A stretch of DNA of 64,000 nucleotides, taken from the NCBI RefSeq assembly GCF_028288185.1, contig NZ_JAQBOF010000040.1, positions 1-64,000 on the forward strand, read 5' to 3'. Positions 1 through 9,303 of this stretch are shown piece by piece. Position 1 is the first letter of the stretch. Every line of letters begins with the position of its first letter. The notes beneath the pieces are model-generated. The model had not been told where the DNA came from. It saw only the letters and a program-made list of their open reading frames with translations, and did not search any database. The stretch comes from Mucilaginibacter sp. GTDB taxonomy: Bacteria > Bacteroidota > Bacteroidia > Sphingobacteriales > Sphingobacteriaceae. The position numbers and the translations under genes are program-made.

Positions 1-1203
1 ATCAATGTATTCAGAAATAAGATTAAAGTAATAGCCAATATATTCTTCTTTTATTGTATTTGCTTCGTTTAATTCGATAATGGTATTTTGCAGATTATGG
101 TTTGTTTCTAAAATTATTTTATCAGCAGTTCTTAACTTTTGCAGTTGCTTGTAAATAATAACCGCAAACACTATTACCACACATATCAATACCGTTAACA
201 ATGATGCAAAGAAAAACAATGCGCGTTTTTGTTCCATTTCATTATTTATCCTGTCGCTGGCAATAACGGGTAATATGGCACTTACCTGCAATTTCCGCTG
301 CCTGGCACCGTAAAATATAGCATCGTCCATAGCTTGTTTAATGTATACATAGGCATTTTTCACATCGCCGTTTTTATACAATAATTGGGCTAAAGTCGTC
401 ATTGCTGCAGCTTCCTTTGTAGACGACCGTACATCAGCCATAGCAGCGGTAATTAATAGCTCAATGGCCTTATCAGGTGTATTTTTCCGTATGTAGATAT
501 CACTTAAAGTTGAGGCAGTAACTGCAAACTCGTGGTCTGTTAAACGGTAATGGTCAATAAGCATTTTTAACTCATCAACAGCCTTACTTGTATTGCCGGT
601 TTTTAAATATTTTAATCCGTTATAATAAATATATTCAAAAGAGTTTCTGTTACACAATGCAGCTGCCGAATCAATATATTTTCCTGCATTGTCATTATAG
701 ATGAGCGTGAAATAGTTATCCTTATCAAAATCCGCCAGGTCATAGTACGTTCGGGCGGTCAAAAAATAATATTCCTTTTTAGCTTCATTATCCAGTAATT
801 TAACATTAACAGTTTTTAACGAGTCGAATGTTTCTTTAAACATGCCTGATGAAAGCAGGATAAATCCAAGCTTGATTCTGCTGAAGGCAATTTTTACCGG
901 GTCATTTAATAAACGACCTGTTTGCTGTAGTTTTTGCGCATAGCTAAATGCCTGTGCATAATTAAAGCTTTTATATTCATGATAAAGTTTTAAATAAATA
1001 GCATATTTTAAGTTCAGATCTCCGTTGCTTGCTGCATATAAACTATTTTGCAACTTTTCAATTCCTTTCAGCTTTTCATCATCATACGATTTTTTTTTAT
1101 CCAATGTAGAATTGAGCTTTGATAAAAGGGTATCATAGCTTTTATTTGAAAACGCAGTATGAAACAATAATAAAAATGGAATTATGGCTAATATCCGTTT
1201 CAT
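1..1203 (-). CDS. TPR sensor protein, DUF6377 family, 3'-truncated by window edge
   Basis: This gene begins at an ATG at 1203 and is open through all 401 visible codons; its C-terminus lies outside the window. A signal peptide (MKRILAIIPFLLLFHTAFS) precedes about 300 residues of helical TPR-like repeats. One membrane helix follows at about 325-347, and then a basic and charged coiled coil. The last visible residues (KEEYIGYYF) match the opening of the DUF6377 domain as I remember it. Such proteins are thought to be membrane-anchored regulators: periplasmic TPRs sense, and a cytoplasmic domain acts on transcription. The sulfatase operon next door may be its target, but that is inference. Confidence 0.7.
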   Translation of the reverse strand, partial: MKRILAIIPFLLLFHTAFSNKSYDTLLSKLNSTLDKKKSYDDEKLKGIEKLQNSLYAASNGDLNLKYAIYLKLYHEYKSFNYAQAFSYAQKLQQTGRLLNDPVKIAFSRIKLGFILLSSGMFKETFDSLKTVNVKLLDNEAKKEYYFLTARTYYDLADFDKDNYFTLIYNDNAGKYIDSAAALCNRNSFEYIYYNGLKYLKTGNTSKAVDELKMLIDHYRLTDHEFAVTASTLSDIYIRKNTPDKAIELLITAAMADVRSSTKEAAAMTTLAQLLYKNGDVKNAYVYIKQAMDDAIFYGARQRKLQVSAILPVIASDRINNEMEQKRALFFFASLLTVLICVVIVFAVIIYKQLQKLRTADKIILETNHNLQNTIIELNEANTIKEEYIGYYFNLISEYID

Positions 1204-1293
1204 GATAGCGTGTAATTGTAAGCTCTTTTATAGTTGGTTAAGATTGCAGGCTATGCCTGGACAACGTTTTTTAAAAGTATAAAAAAATATTGA

Positions 1294-1536
1294 AGCACTT
1301 ATATATTTTTCCGAGTTGGCCGTGAAAAACGCCGACATAGATCCACAAGTGATGTTTTAAATAACCAGGAAATAGAGATCAGGCAGTGTTGTGAAAAAAA
1401 TAAGCTGAACAAGCTTAAAATATTTACTGATAATGGCGTCAGTGGCCTGGATTCTAACCAATTTCAGAAATGGTTAAATGGGCTATTAAATATAATACAC
1501 AATGATCAGGATCTGACGAGCATCTGTTATAATTAA
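1294..1536 (+). pseudogene. Possible relic of a serine recombinase (resolvase) N-terminus
   Basis: This 80-codon open stretch has no ATG start and ends in TAA. Its translation contains RRHRSTSDVLNNQEIEIRQ and then KIFTDNGVSGLDSNQFQKWL. These resemble two blocks of the resolvase catalytic domain: the Y-x-R-V-S-T segment with the catalytic serine followed by a Q/N-rich helix, and the DNGVSG...FQ..L segment. The first block is eroded, since H-R replaces the expected Tyr/Arg-Val context, and nothing resembling the rest of the enzyme follows. I read it as a decayed fragment of a mobile-element recombinase. A chance ORF remains possible. Confidence 0.4.
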
Positions 1537-1569
1537 TATTTGGCAACCGAATTATAAAACAAATAATGT

Positions 1570-2712
1570 TTAATCTTGCACGCACCTAAAGCCCAAATGC
1601 TCCATGCCGCTATCCTCGGTGCTTTTCATCCTGCGGGCAACGCGGTAGCCTGAGCAATAGCTGTCATTACACAAGAAAGAACCGCCACGGATAACCCGCT
1701 TTTTTGCATAGGGCTCGTCCGGATCATAGCTTGTAGCTGGTCCTTGTGGGTTGGTAACTCCCTGCGGTTTGTTTATGGTTTCATAGTATTTGTTGTTGTA
1801 ATAATCGGCACACCACTCCCAAACATTACCGGCCATATCATATAAGCCATAGCCGTTAGGTTTAAATGAGGCTACCGGTGCAGCAAAAAAGAATTTATCC
1901 TTCAACGTGTTTTTATTTGGGAAATCGCCTTGCCAGGTATTGGCTTTGGGTGTTCCGGCATCCACCGCCTCATCACCCCATGGATATATTTTATTGTTCA
2001 AACCTCCGCGAGCGGCCCATTCCCATTCGGCTTCAGTTGGTAAACGCTTGCCGGCCCATTTGCAATAAGCTACGGCATCAAACCAGGATATGTGTACTAC
2101 CGGATAATTCTCTTTACCTTTAATATTACTTTCCGGCCCATGCGGGTGTTTCCAGCTGGCTCCGTTTTTCCAGGTCCACCATTGGCTGTAATCATTTAAG
2201 TTTACCGGGCGGGCGGGTTGGTTAAATACCAATGAGGCGGCAACCAATAATTTATCATCAGGCTTGGGCGTGCCTGGGGGTACTTGTTTTTTAAGTTCTT
2301 CCCAATCCGGTTTCTTTTCGGCAGTGGTAACGTAGCCAGTTGCTTTTACAAACTTGTCAAATTGCGCGTTGGTTACTTCGGTAGCATCTATCCAAAACCC
2401 GTTTACGGTTACTTTATGTTTGGGATATTCATCAGGGCTGGCTTGTTTATTATCGCCGCCCATGCCAAATGTGCCGCCTTTTATCCAAACCATTCCTTTA
2501 TGTGATTTATCAATGGCCGTCTTACTTCCTGCCGGACCTGATAACCCCGGAAACCTGGCAGGGATATTAGACTCGCAACAAACCGCGGACTTAGTTGCCG
2601 CAACCGGCTTTTTAACAACGACAACTGTGTTGGGTTTTTGTTTACAGGCGGTAAAGCCAATTGCCAATATAATTGCCGAAAATATTAAATACGAGTGTTG
2701 TTTAAAAACCAT
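1570..2712 (-). CDS. Formylglycine-generating enzyme (sulfatase-activating lipoprotein)
   Basis: FGE oxidises the active-site cysteine of sulfatases to formylglycine, using O2. The start is set at 2712 (MVFKQHSYL), giving 380 residues; an in-frame codon at 2787 would overlap the upstream sulfatase. A lipoprotein signal ends in GFTAC, so the enzyme is probably membrane-anchored outside the cytoplasm. FGE-sulfatase blocks are clear: MVWIKGGTFGMGG, ISWFDAVAYCKWAGKRLPTE, GLYDMAGNVWEWC and RGGSFLCNDSYC. That last block carries both redox cysteines (C348 and C353) spaced as in true FGEs, which most FGE-like domains lack. It is last in an operon with three Cys-type sulfatases, so its substrates are evident. 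Confidence 0.9.
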   Translation of the reverse strand: MVFKQHSYLIFSAIILAIGFTACKQKPNTVVVVKKPVAATKSAVCCESNIPARFPGLSGPAGSKTAIDKSHKGMVWIKGGTFGMGGDNKQASPDEYPKHKVTVNGFWIDATEVTNAQFDKFVKATGYVTTAEKKPDWEELKKQVPPGTPKPDDKLLVAASLVFNQPARPVNLNDYSQWWTWKNGASWKHPHGPESNIKGKENYPVVHISWFDAVAYCKWAGKRLPTEAEWEWAARGGLNNKIYPWGDEAVDAGTPKANTWQGDFPNKNTLKDKFFFAAPVASFKPNGYGLYDMAGNVWEWCADYYNNKYYETINKPQGVTNPQGPATSYDPDEPYAKKRVIRGGSFLCNDSYCSGYRVARRMKSTEDSGMEHLGFRCVQD

Positions 2713-2726
2713 ATTGCAATAGTTGC

Positions 2727-4433
2727 TTATTTTTTTCTTTGACCGGGTTTTGGCAATACCATGTGGGTATGCGCCCATTGCTGCCAAAGGCTGTCTAAAT
2801 GTTTTACCTTATCGGGATGTTGATCTTTAAGATCATTTGTTTCGCTTCTGTCCTCGGCCAGGTTAAATAAATGCCAGTTATGGTCACTTGTCGATACCAA
2901 CTTCCAATCACCAACTCGTGCATAGCGTGCCTGGAAATGCTCATTAAATATTTCTTCGTGCCCTGCAATGGCTTTTCCTTCAAACGAAGATACTAAACTA
3001 ATACCCGGTGTTGGCGGTATAGGATGGCCTTTGTATGTTTTTGGATAAGTTGCTCCTGCCAGCTCTGTAAACGTTGTCATAAAATCCATTACGTGGCCTA
3101 CCTGCTTGTTAAAGCTGCCTTTTGGCGCGGTTATACCCTTTGGCCAAAACGCTATCATAGGGGTATGCAAACCGCCCTCGTACGACTCTGCTTTCCATAA
3201 CCTGTAAGGCGTATTGGCCACATTGGCCCAACGCTGCCCAATTGATGAATAAACTAATTCTGTACCCGGAATATTATCTTTCTTTAACGAATAGCTGATC
3301 TTTCTTCCATCGCGGGTTTCGTCAGGCCGGTCAAAACCGGGACCGTAGCCTGCCGCGCTCTCCGCGCTGGCACCATTGTCTGATAAGAAAACAATCAGCG
3401 TATTATCCAGTTGCCCGGTTTGTTTTAAAGCGTTAATAATACGACCAATTCCCTGGTCCATACAATCTATCATGGCGGCGTGGATAGCCATCAATTGTGC
3501 ATCATAATCCTTATCGGGATTATTCTCCCACTTCAGATCGCCGTTCCAGCGTGGCGAAAGTTTGGTGGTTTTAGGGTCGATCAACCCTAACTTTATCATT
3601 TTTTGATAGCGTGCTTCACGGATAGCATCCCAGCCGCCTTTGTACACGTCTTTATATTTAGCAATGTCCTGCGGTTTAGCCATTAACGGCCAATGCGGCG
3701 CATTCTCTGCTACGTATAAAAAGAAAGGCTGTTTGGTTTTGGAAAAACCCTTAATATAAGCTACCGCAGTATCGTTTATCGCATCGGTATGATAATAGTT
3801 TTTAGGTACCGAGGTAATTGGTTTAGTGCCGCTAACCAAACTAAACGGATCAAAAAAATCAACCACACCCCAAATAGTGCCAAAGTATTTCTCGAACCCA
3901 CGGCTAGTTGGATACTGGCTGATGGGTGAAAATTCGGGGTACACTTTATGATGATCCAGCCAGGCTAGTTGTTCTTTTGCATCAGGCTGACCGTTGGTGT
4001 TTGACACATGCCACTTGCCCGACATAGCGGTATGATAGCCAGCCGTTTTCAATACCTCGGCCAGCGTAACCGCGTTTTCGGTGATATGGCCCAGGTAGCC
4101 GGGCTCATCCTCGGCATCCGTCATTTTACCAATACCAGCCTGATGATTGTATAAGCCCGTAAGCAACGATGCACGCGTTGGGCAGCAGCGCGATGTATTA
4201 TAAAAATTAGTATAACGGATTCCGTTCTGTGCCAAGTAGTTAATATTGGGCGTATTGATCTCACCGCCATAGCAACCCACATCACTAAAACCCAGGTCAT
4301 CAGCCAGGATCACAATAATGTTGGGGCGTTTGGGTTGTTGCTGAACGGGCTTTGGTTTATTAGTCCAGGCAATTAAGCAGGCTACGGCAATACCAACAAT
4401 CGGCAGTAATAAATAGCGTTTGTTATGTTTCAT
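2727..4433 (-). CDS. Arylsulfatase, Cys-type (sulfatase 1 of operon)
   Basis: A 568-residue member of the sulfatase/alkaline phosphatase superfamily that hydrolyses sulfate esters. An N-terminal hydrophobic segment marks export. The metal-binding start is NIIVILADDLGFSDVGCYGG. The modification motif C83-C-P-T-R87 followed by ASLLTG makes it a Cys-type enzyme needing formylglycine. LIVFLSDNGASAE supplies the second metal-ligand block, and a C-terminal subdomain follows. The length and the DLGFSDVGCYGGEI pattern suggest the arylsulfatase A-like group. It ends 14 bp before the FGE gene and is co-directional with it. Substrate is unknown; secretion suggests polysaccharide or sulfate scavenging. 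Confidence 0.92.
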   Translation of the reverse strand: MKHNKRYLLLPIVGIAVACLIAWTNKPKPVQQQPKRPNIIVILADDLGFSDVGCYGGEINTPNINYLAQNGIRYTNFYNTSRCCPTRASLLTGLYNHQAGIGKMTDAEDEPGYLGHITENAVTLAEVLKTAGYHTAMSGKWHVSNTNGQPDAKEQLAWLDHHKVYPEFSPISQYPTSRGFEKYFGTIWGVVDFFDPFSLVSGTKPITSVPKNYYHTDAINDTAVAYIKGFSKTKQPFFLYVAENAPHWPLMAKPQDIAKYKDVYKGGWDAIREARYQKMIKLGLIDPKTTKLSPRWNGDLKWENNPDKDYDAQLMAIHAAMIDCMDQGIGRIINALKQTGQLDNTLIVFLSDNGASAESAAGYGPGFDRPDETRDGRKISYSLKKDNIPGTELVYSSIGQRWANVANTPYRLWKAESYEGGLHTPMIAFWPKGITAPKGSFNKQVGHVMDFMTTFTELAGATYPKTYKGHPIPPTPGISLVSSFEGKAIAGHEEIFNEHFQARYARVGDWKLVSTSDHNWHLFNLAEDRSETNDLKDQHPDKVKHLDSLWQQWAHTHMVLPKPGQRKK

Positions 4434-4487
4434 GGCAATAGGTTATAAAGCGCCTAAATTATTATTTATTTACGGTTTCTGTATTTA

Positions 4488-5945
4488 TTAATCCACCGCG
4501 CCGGTTTTAGGCTGACGGCTGAACGCTTTCATTTCGGTTGCTATACCTTCGTCATTTTGTTGTTTCATAAACTCGGTCAGTTTAGCTTTTAACTTAGCTT
4601 TGGTCGGGGCATACTTAGGGTCATCGGCCAGGTTCTTCAAATCAAAAGGATCATTTACCACGTCATACAATTCTTCCTCGGGGCGCACCTGGTAATAATT
4701 AGAACGAGCCGCGTTGGCCTCCTGCCACTCTTTAAAAAACGGCATCCTAACTACCGTGTTCTTAAACTTTTCGGTAAAATTTAAATTGTGGATATACAAA
4801 AACTGCTTGCTCCTTGCCGACCGGATAGCATAAGCATCACTACCTTGAATAATGCCGCGCGTGGTTTCCTCGGCAAAAACATAATCGCGCACATGTGTTT
4901 GCTGCCCTAATAATACCTTTTTAAAGCTGACACCGTCAAACCCCATGTTACCGTTTCCGTCTTTTGACCCGGTGTTTATTTTAGTGGGATCGCCGCCTGC
5001 AATATCTATCAGTGTAGGTGTAATGTCAATATACTCCAGCATGGCCGGGTTGCGGGTACCCGGCTGGATCCTTCCGGGCCATTTGGCTATAAAGCCTGAA
5101 TGCAGGCCCTGATCATACAAAGTCCATTTGGAGAAAGGGAACGAGTTGCCCTGTTCTGTAGCGAACATGATGATGGTATTGTTTTCCTGGCCGGTGCGTT
5201 TAACAATGTCTAAACAAACGCCTATCAAACTATCCAAATAGGTTATCTCGGCAAAGTATTTTGCCATGCGCCTGCGGGTAAGTTTGGTATCAACCATGTT
5301 GGGGCCCAGTTTTACTTTTTCCGGATCATAGGCCGATTGGTTACCGCGGGTATAAGGCTCATGCGGCTGATTGCTGGTAAACATTAAATAGAAAGGTTTG
5401 TCGGTTGATTTTTTTACCCACTCGTCAGCCTTGCTCAAATCAATATCTATACCAGAGCCGTTGTCTTCATCGCGGCCGCCCAAAAAGTCAAACGGGTATG
5501 ATTCGTCTGGGGCGTAATGCCTTTTACCTATAATAGCCGCGTTATAACCCAGTTGTTTTAAATATACCGGCAATGTTTTTATGCCCTTATAGATCATGGT
5601 ATGGTTAGGATACGCGCCGTTGCGTACCGGGCCTAATCCGGTTAAAAGCGATTGCCGGGTTGGCGAGCATACGGGTACCATATTAAACATATTATCCAGA
5701 CAAACACCTTCGCGGGCCAGGCGGTCCATATTAGGGGTATGCACCTGGGTGCTGCCAAAGGGGCCAATATCGGTCATGGTCAGATCATCAGCCATGATAA
5801 ATACGATGTTAGGACGCTTATCCTTTTGTTTTATAGGTTTGGCAGGCGATGGCTTTAATGCCAGTAAAGCGCCTGCACCTAAAAGTACTGTCGAGATCAT
5901 TACGCCTTTTATAACGTGTCGTTTGTTAAATATCATCATCATCAT
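4488..5945 (-). CDS. Sulfatase, Cys-type (sulfatase 2 of operon)
   Basis: A secreted sulfatase with the core PNIVFIMADDLTMTDIGPFG and the modification motif C-S-P-T-R followed by QSLLTG, so it also requires formylglycine. It lacks the glycine-rich GFSD block of its two neighbours and resembles the heparan-N-sulfatase-like branch, judged by eye only. The start is uncertain: four consecutive ATG codons (5945, 5942, 5939, 5936) follow directly on the stop of the upstream sulfatase, and an in-frame codon at 5978 would overlap that gene by 28 bp. I chose 5945, giving 485 residues. The hydrophobic segment VMISTVLLGAGALLAL is the signal. Confidence 0.9.
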   Translation of the reverse strand: MMMMIFNKRHVIKGVMISTVLLGAGALLALKPSPAKPIKQKDKRPNIVFIMADDLTMTDIGPFGSTQVHTPNMDRLAREGVCLDNMFNMVPVCSPTRQSLLTGLGPVRNGAYPNHTMIYKGIKTLPVYLKQLGYNAAIIGKRHYAPDESYPFDFLGGRDEDNGSGIDIDLSKADEWVKKSTDKPFYLMFTSNQPHEPYTRGNQSAYDPEKVKLGPNMVDTKLTRRRMAKYFAEITYLDSLIGVCLDIVKRTGQENNTIIMFATEQGNSFPFSKWTLYDQGLHSGFIAKWPGRIQPGTRNPAMLEYIDITPTLIDIAGGDPTKINTGSKDGNGNMGFDGVSFKKVLLGQQTHVRDYVFAEETTRGIIQGSDAYAIRSARSKQFLYIHNLNFTEKFKNTVVRMPFFKEWQEANAARSNYYQVRPEEELYDVVNDPFDLKNLADDPKYAPTKAKLKAKLTEFMKQQNDEGIATEMKAFSRQPKTGAVD

Positions 5946-5950
5946 AACAT

Positions 5951-7342
5951 TTATTTTAAACGTGGCATGGTTAACCACCAGGCCATTAGTTTTTCTTTTA
6001 ATTGGGCTACCTTTTGAGGCTCGTTAGCTGCCTCGTTGGTTGTTTCTTTTCTGTCTTTAAGGATGTTGTATAGCTGTATATCGCTGCCATCATTATTCAT
6101 TAACAGCTTCCACTCGCCTGATCTGACAGCTAAATTAGGGCTTTTATCTATCGGCCTTGGATAAGCAAAGCCGGTAGCATTGCGGCCATACTCCCAAAAC
6201 AGATCTTTGCCTCTTAACGATGGTTTGCCTAGTAATGCCGCGCCCCGGTCCATGCCATCGCCTTTATAACCTACAGGTAAACTGACGCCTGCAAATTTGG
6301 TAAGAGTTGGTAGTAGATCGGTCGAGCTTAGTTCAGAAGTTTCATCAATCGTTCCGGCCGGTACGTGGCCCGGCCACTGTATAATAAATGGCATACGCGT
6401 ACCACCTTCATATAACGATAGTTTAGACCCTCTTAATCCCATAGCCCGGCTTCCCCTAAAACTTGGCAGCGGACCATTATCGCTGGTAAAAATTACGATG
6501 GTGTTTTTATCAAGCCCCATAGTTTTCAAGCCATCCAATAGGCGGCCTATTTGCACATCGTATTCTTTTAATACCAATTTAAAGGCGGCCTCTTCTTCGG
6601 GGTTCATAGGATATTTGCCGGTGTATTCGGTTTCTTTTCGTGGCACCCAGGGCGTATGCACATCATCGGGCCAAAAATTTACAAAACAAGGCTGGCCCTT
6701 ATGCTTTTGCATAAAAGCTAAAGTTTTATCAACAAAGTATTTAGTGCGATCCCATCTTTTAATGCTGTCTTTGTCAGACCAGATCCAGTTGGTAGCGGTA
6801 AGCAGAGGATCAGGGTCGGGGCTCTCATAGGTGCTGTTATGCTCATCAATGCCATAGTTTTCAAATCCCGGCGCATTTTTTACATCGCGGCCACCACCCA
6901 TGTGCCACTTGCCGAAATGCCCGGTTGCATACCCCGCGTTTTTAAATATGCGCGCGATTGATGGTGCGGACGGATCAAGGAAATCGGCCTGCTCGGCATT
7001 TTTATTGTGTTGCCGGTTATCTAAATAAGTAGAGAAGTTCCAACGTGCCGGGTTCATGCCGGTTAACATGCCCACACGCGATGGTGAGCATATTGGCGCG
7101 GCGCTATAGTACTGCGTAAACTTGCGCCCGTTTTGGGCAATGCGATCTATATTGGGTGTAGGTACAAAGTTGCCGCCGAAACAAGCGACATCGCTAAAAC
7201 CCATATCATCCGTTAAAATAATAATAATATTGGGGCGATCTGCTGCTACTTTCTTTGGCACAGGCTTGTTTGTCCAGGATATTAACCCGGTTGCTGTTAG
7301 GGCCGCAACCAACATTAATTTATACACACTTTGCTTTTTCAT
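5951..7342 (-). CDS. Sulfatase, Cys-type (sulfatase 3, first gene of operon)
   Basis: A 463-residue secreted sulfatase. It carries PNIIIILTDDMGFSDVACFGG, the modification motif C85-S-P-S-R89 followed by VGMLTG, and VIFTSDNGPLP. The sequence resembles N-acetylgalactosamine-6-sulfatase-like enzymes. Its N-terminus ends in SWTNKPVP, nearly the same as AWTNKPKP in sulfatase 1, which suggests an ancestral duplication or a shared export segment. It is the promoter-proximal gene of the four-gene operon; the only long upstream spacer, with repeated TGTTTCA motifs, lies just before it. Confidence 0.92.
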   Translation of the reverse strand: MKKQSVYKLMLVAALTATGLISWTNKPVPKKVAADRPNIIIILTDDMGFSDVACFGGNFVPTPNIDRIAQNGRKFTQYYSAAPICSPSRVGMLTGMNPARWNFSTYLDNRQHNKNAEQADFLDPSAPSIARIFKNAGYATGHFGKWHMGGGRDVKNAPGFENYGIDEHNSTYESPDPDPLLTATNWIWSDKDSIKRWDRTKYFVDKTLAFMQKHKGQPCFVNFWPDDVHTPWVPRKETEYTGKYPMNPEEEAAFKLVLKEYDVQIGRLLDGLKTMGLDKNTIVIFTSDNGPLPSFRGSRAMGLRGSKLSLYEGGTRMPFIIQWPGHVPAGTIDETSELSSTDLLPTLTKFAGVSLPVGYKGDGMDRGAALLGKPSLRGKDLFWEYGRNATGFAYPRPIDKSPNLAVRSGEWKLLMNNDGSDIQLYNILKDRKETTNEAANEPQKVAQLKEKLMAWWLTMPRLK

Positions 7343-7747
7343 TTTATAAAGTTGATCTATTTTTTAGTGCAGCCTTTATTGTCATCAAGTTTTTACAACT
7401 ATTGAAGGCATGTTTTACTATTAATTGGGCGCTATTTATGATATCTGTGAAGATACGGTGTTTGTATATAAATGATGGTGGCGCTATTTTGTCAGCACCT
7501 GTTTTTTGCAGTACGAGTTTAAGATTTAGGCTAAAAAAGTTGTTTCATCTGTTTTATTTTTAGCTGTTTCACACCCCTAAAGCCGAACAAAATACAAGAG
7601 ATTGATTATCAATAAATAAACTAACTAGTACACGTAAAGTTACTGACGTTTAGGTTGTTTCATTTTGTTTCATCTCGTTTTTACAAAAGGCTATTTATCA
7701 ATTAGTTAACTCAAAACTTGTTTTACTATTTCGTGAAACAAGCACAA
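7343..7747 (-). promoter_or_regulatory. Leader/promoter region of sulfatase operon with repeated TGTTTCA motifs
   Basis: A 405-bp gene-free stretch between folP and the sulfatase operon, both minus strand, so it must hold the operon promoter. TGTTTCA occurs at 7541, 7565, 7656 and 7666, and its inverse TGAAACA at 7734. The copies at 7656 and 7666 are one helical turn apart. A longer near-repeat, TTGTTTCATCT followed by a GTTTT run, occurs at 7540 and 7665. I see no gene and no convincing TAnnTTTG box at a fixed place. A binding site for a regulator is inference. Confidence 0.35.
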
Positions 7748-8623
7748 TCAGGTATTCACAACCTCCCAGATCTTCACAACCTCAACAGCTTCTTTAACAT
7801 CATGTACCCTCAATATATTAGCGCCCTTAGTAAGGGCGATGGTGTTTAAAACCGTAGTGCCATTTAAAGCATCGGCAGCAGTACCGCCCAGTAAACTATA
7901 GATCATTTTTTTGCGTGATACACCTGCCAGTATAGGTAAGCCTAACCGGTTAAACTCATCCAACCTGTTTAATAACGCATAACCATGTACCGGCTTTTTG
8001 GCAAACCCAAAACCGGGATCAATAATTACATCATTTATCCCTAATTGTTTAAGCTGGTTATAGTAGTCAACAAAATAGTCGAGCACCTCATTAAACACAT
8101 CCTCATAATTGGCAAGGCTATTCATGGTTTTAGGGTTGCCTTTCATGTGCATCAGTATGTAAGGCGCGTTTAAACGGGCCATAGTAGTAAACATATCCGC
8201 ATCTAATTGCCCGCCTGATATATCATTAATAATATGTGCCCCCGCTTTTATAGCCGCCTCGGCAACTTGCGCGCGAAAGGTATCGATTGATAAAATAGCA
8301 CCAGGGAGCTTAGTAACAATAGCCTCAACAACTGGCAACAGCCGGTCCATTTCTTCCTGTACAGAAATATCGTCAGCGCCGGGGCGCGATGAATAAGCGC
8401 CCAGATCAAGAAACGTAGCGCCATCGGCCAGCATTTTTTCGGCTTGCTGTAAGGCATCTGCTATAGAGGGTTGACGGCTATCGGCATAAAAAGAATCGGG
8501 CGTAAGGTTAATTATGCCCATTACTTTTGGTGTGGATAAATCTATGAGTTTACCCGCTACGTTTAGCGTAGTCTTTTTATGAAAAAATGTATCTTTAGCC
8601 ACTGGTTGTAATAGCAATTTCAA
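7748..8623 (-). CDS. folP: Dihydropteroate synthase
   Basis: Condenses para-aminobenzoate with 6-hydroxymethyl-dihydropterin diphosphate in folate synthesis. The TIM-barrel signature blocks are present: VMGIINLTPDSF (pterin/Mg loop), FLDLGAYSSRPGA, LSIDTF, HIINDISGG, ILMHMKG, IIDPGFGF and ILAGVSRKKM. No ATG precedes the first block at a sensible distance. The frame opens at TTG (8623), and a GTG at 8602 (MAKDTFFHKK) is an equally plausible start giving 284 residues. The next gene upstream is divergent (8764), so this gene probably has its own promoter between 8624 and 8763. Confidence 0.95.
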   Translation of the reverse strand: MKLLLQPVAKDTFFHKKTTLNVAGKLIDLSTPKVMGIINLTPDSFYADSRQPSIADALQQAEKMLADGATFLDLGAYSSRPGADDISVQEEMDRLLPVVEAIVTKLPGAILSIDTFRAQVAEAAIKAGAHIINDISGGQLDADMFTTMARLNAPYILMHMKGNPKTMNSLANYEDVFNEVLDYFVDYYNQLKQLGINDVIIDPGFGFAKKPVHGYALLNRLDEFNRLGLPILAGVSRKKMIYSLLGGTAADALNGTTVLNTIALTKGANILRVHDVKEAVEVVKIWEVVNT

Positions 8624-8763
8624 GTTTAAACGTTGTAAAGTTAGCTTATATCTTTAAACTTTTGATTTGACTAATACAACCCCTTTCCCATGACGCAAGC
8701 AAGGCCGAAGGCCGGAGGTCTTTAGGGTTATATTATTATTCATATAACTGTAAAAAGAATATC

Positions 8764-9303
8764 TTGAACAATACATCAGCCGAATACGAAGCCGTAATTA
8801 ATATCTGCAAAGGCCTTTTCATGAAAAAAACGCATGATTATGGTACCGCCTGGCGCATATTGCGTTTAGAGTCTATAACCGACCAAATATTTATTAAAGC
8901 GCAGCGGATACGTACGCTCGAAGAAAAACAGATCTCAAAAGTAGGTGAGGATATTACCGGCGAATATATTGGCATAGTTAACTATTGCGTTATTGCCATG
9001 ATGCAGCTGGAGTGTACCGCCGAAACCCCGGTTGAGCTTGCACCCGACCATGTGGGCCGCTTATTTGACGACAAGGTTAAAGAAACAAAAGAGCTGATGT
9101 TTGCCAAAAACCATGACTACGGCGAAGCCTGGCGCGATATGCGCATAAGCTCATTAACTGATCTGATATTAATGAAGCTGTTGCGGGTTAAACAAATTGA
9201 AGACAATAAGGGCCTTACCCTTGCATCCGAAGGAATAAAGGCTAACTATCAGGATATTTTAAATTACTCGGTATTTGCGTTGATCAAATTGGGCGTACAA
9301 TGA
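8764..9303 (+). CDS. DUF1599 domain protein with two tandem domain copies
   Basis: A 179-residue cytoplasmic protein made of two similar halves. Residues about 10-90 contain HDYGTAWRILRLESITDQIFIKAQRI, and 95-179 contain HDYGEAWRDMRISSLTDLILMKLLRV; each half ends in an ILNYSVFALIKL-like segment. This is the DUF1599 (nucleotide-modification-associated domain 1) pattern. Biochemical function is unknown to me. It starts at TTG. It opens a plus-strand operon in which every junction overlaps by ATGA, and it sits divergent from folP. Confidence 0.8.
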   Translation: MNNTSAEYEAVINICKGLFMKKTHDYGTAWRILRLESITDQIFIKAQRIRTLEEKQISKVGEDITGEYIGIVNYCVIAMMQLECTAETPVELAPDHVGRLFDDKVKETKELMFAKNHDYGEAWRDMRISSLTDLILMKLLRVKQIEDNKGLTLASEGIKANYQDILNYSVFALIKLGVQ

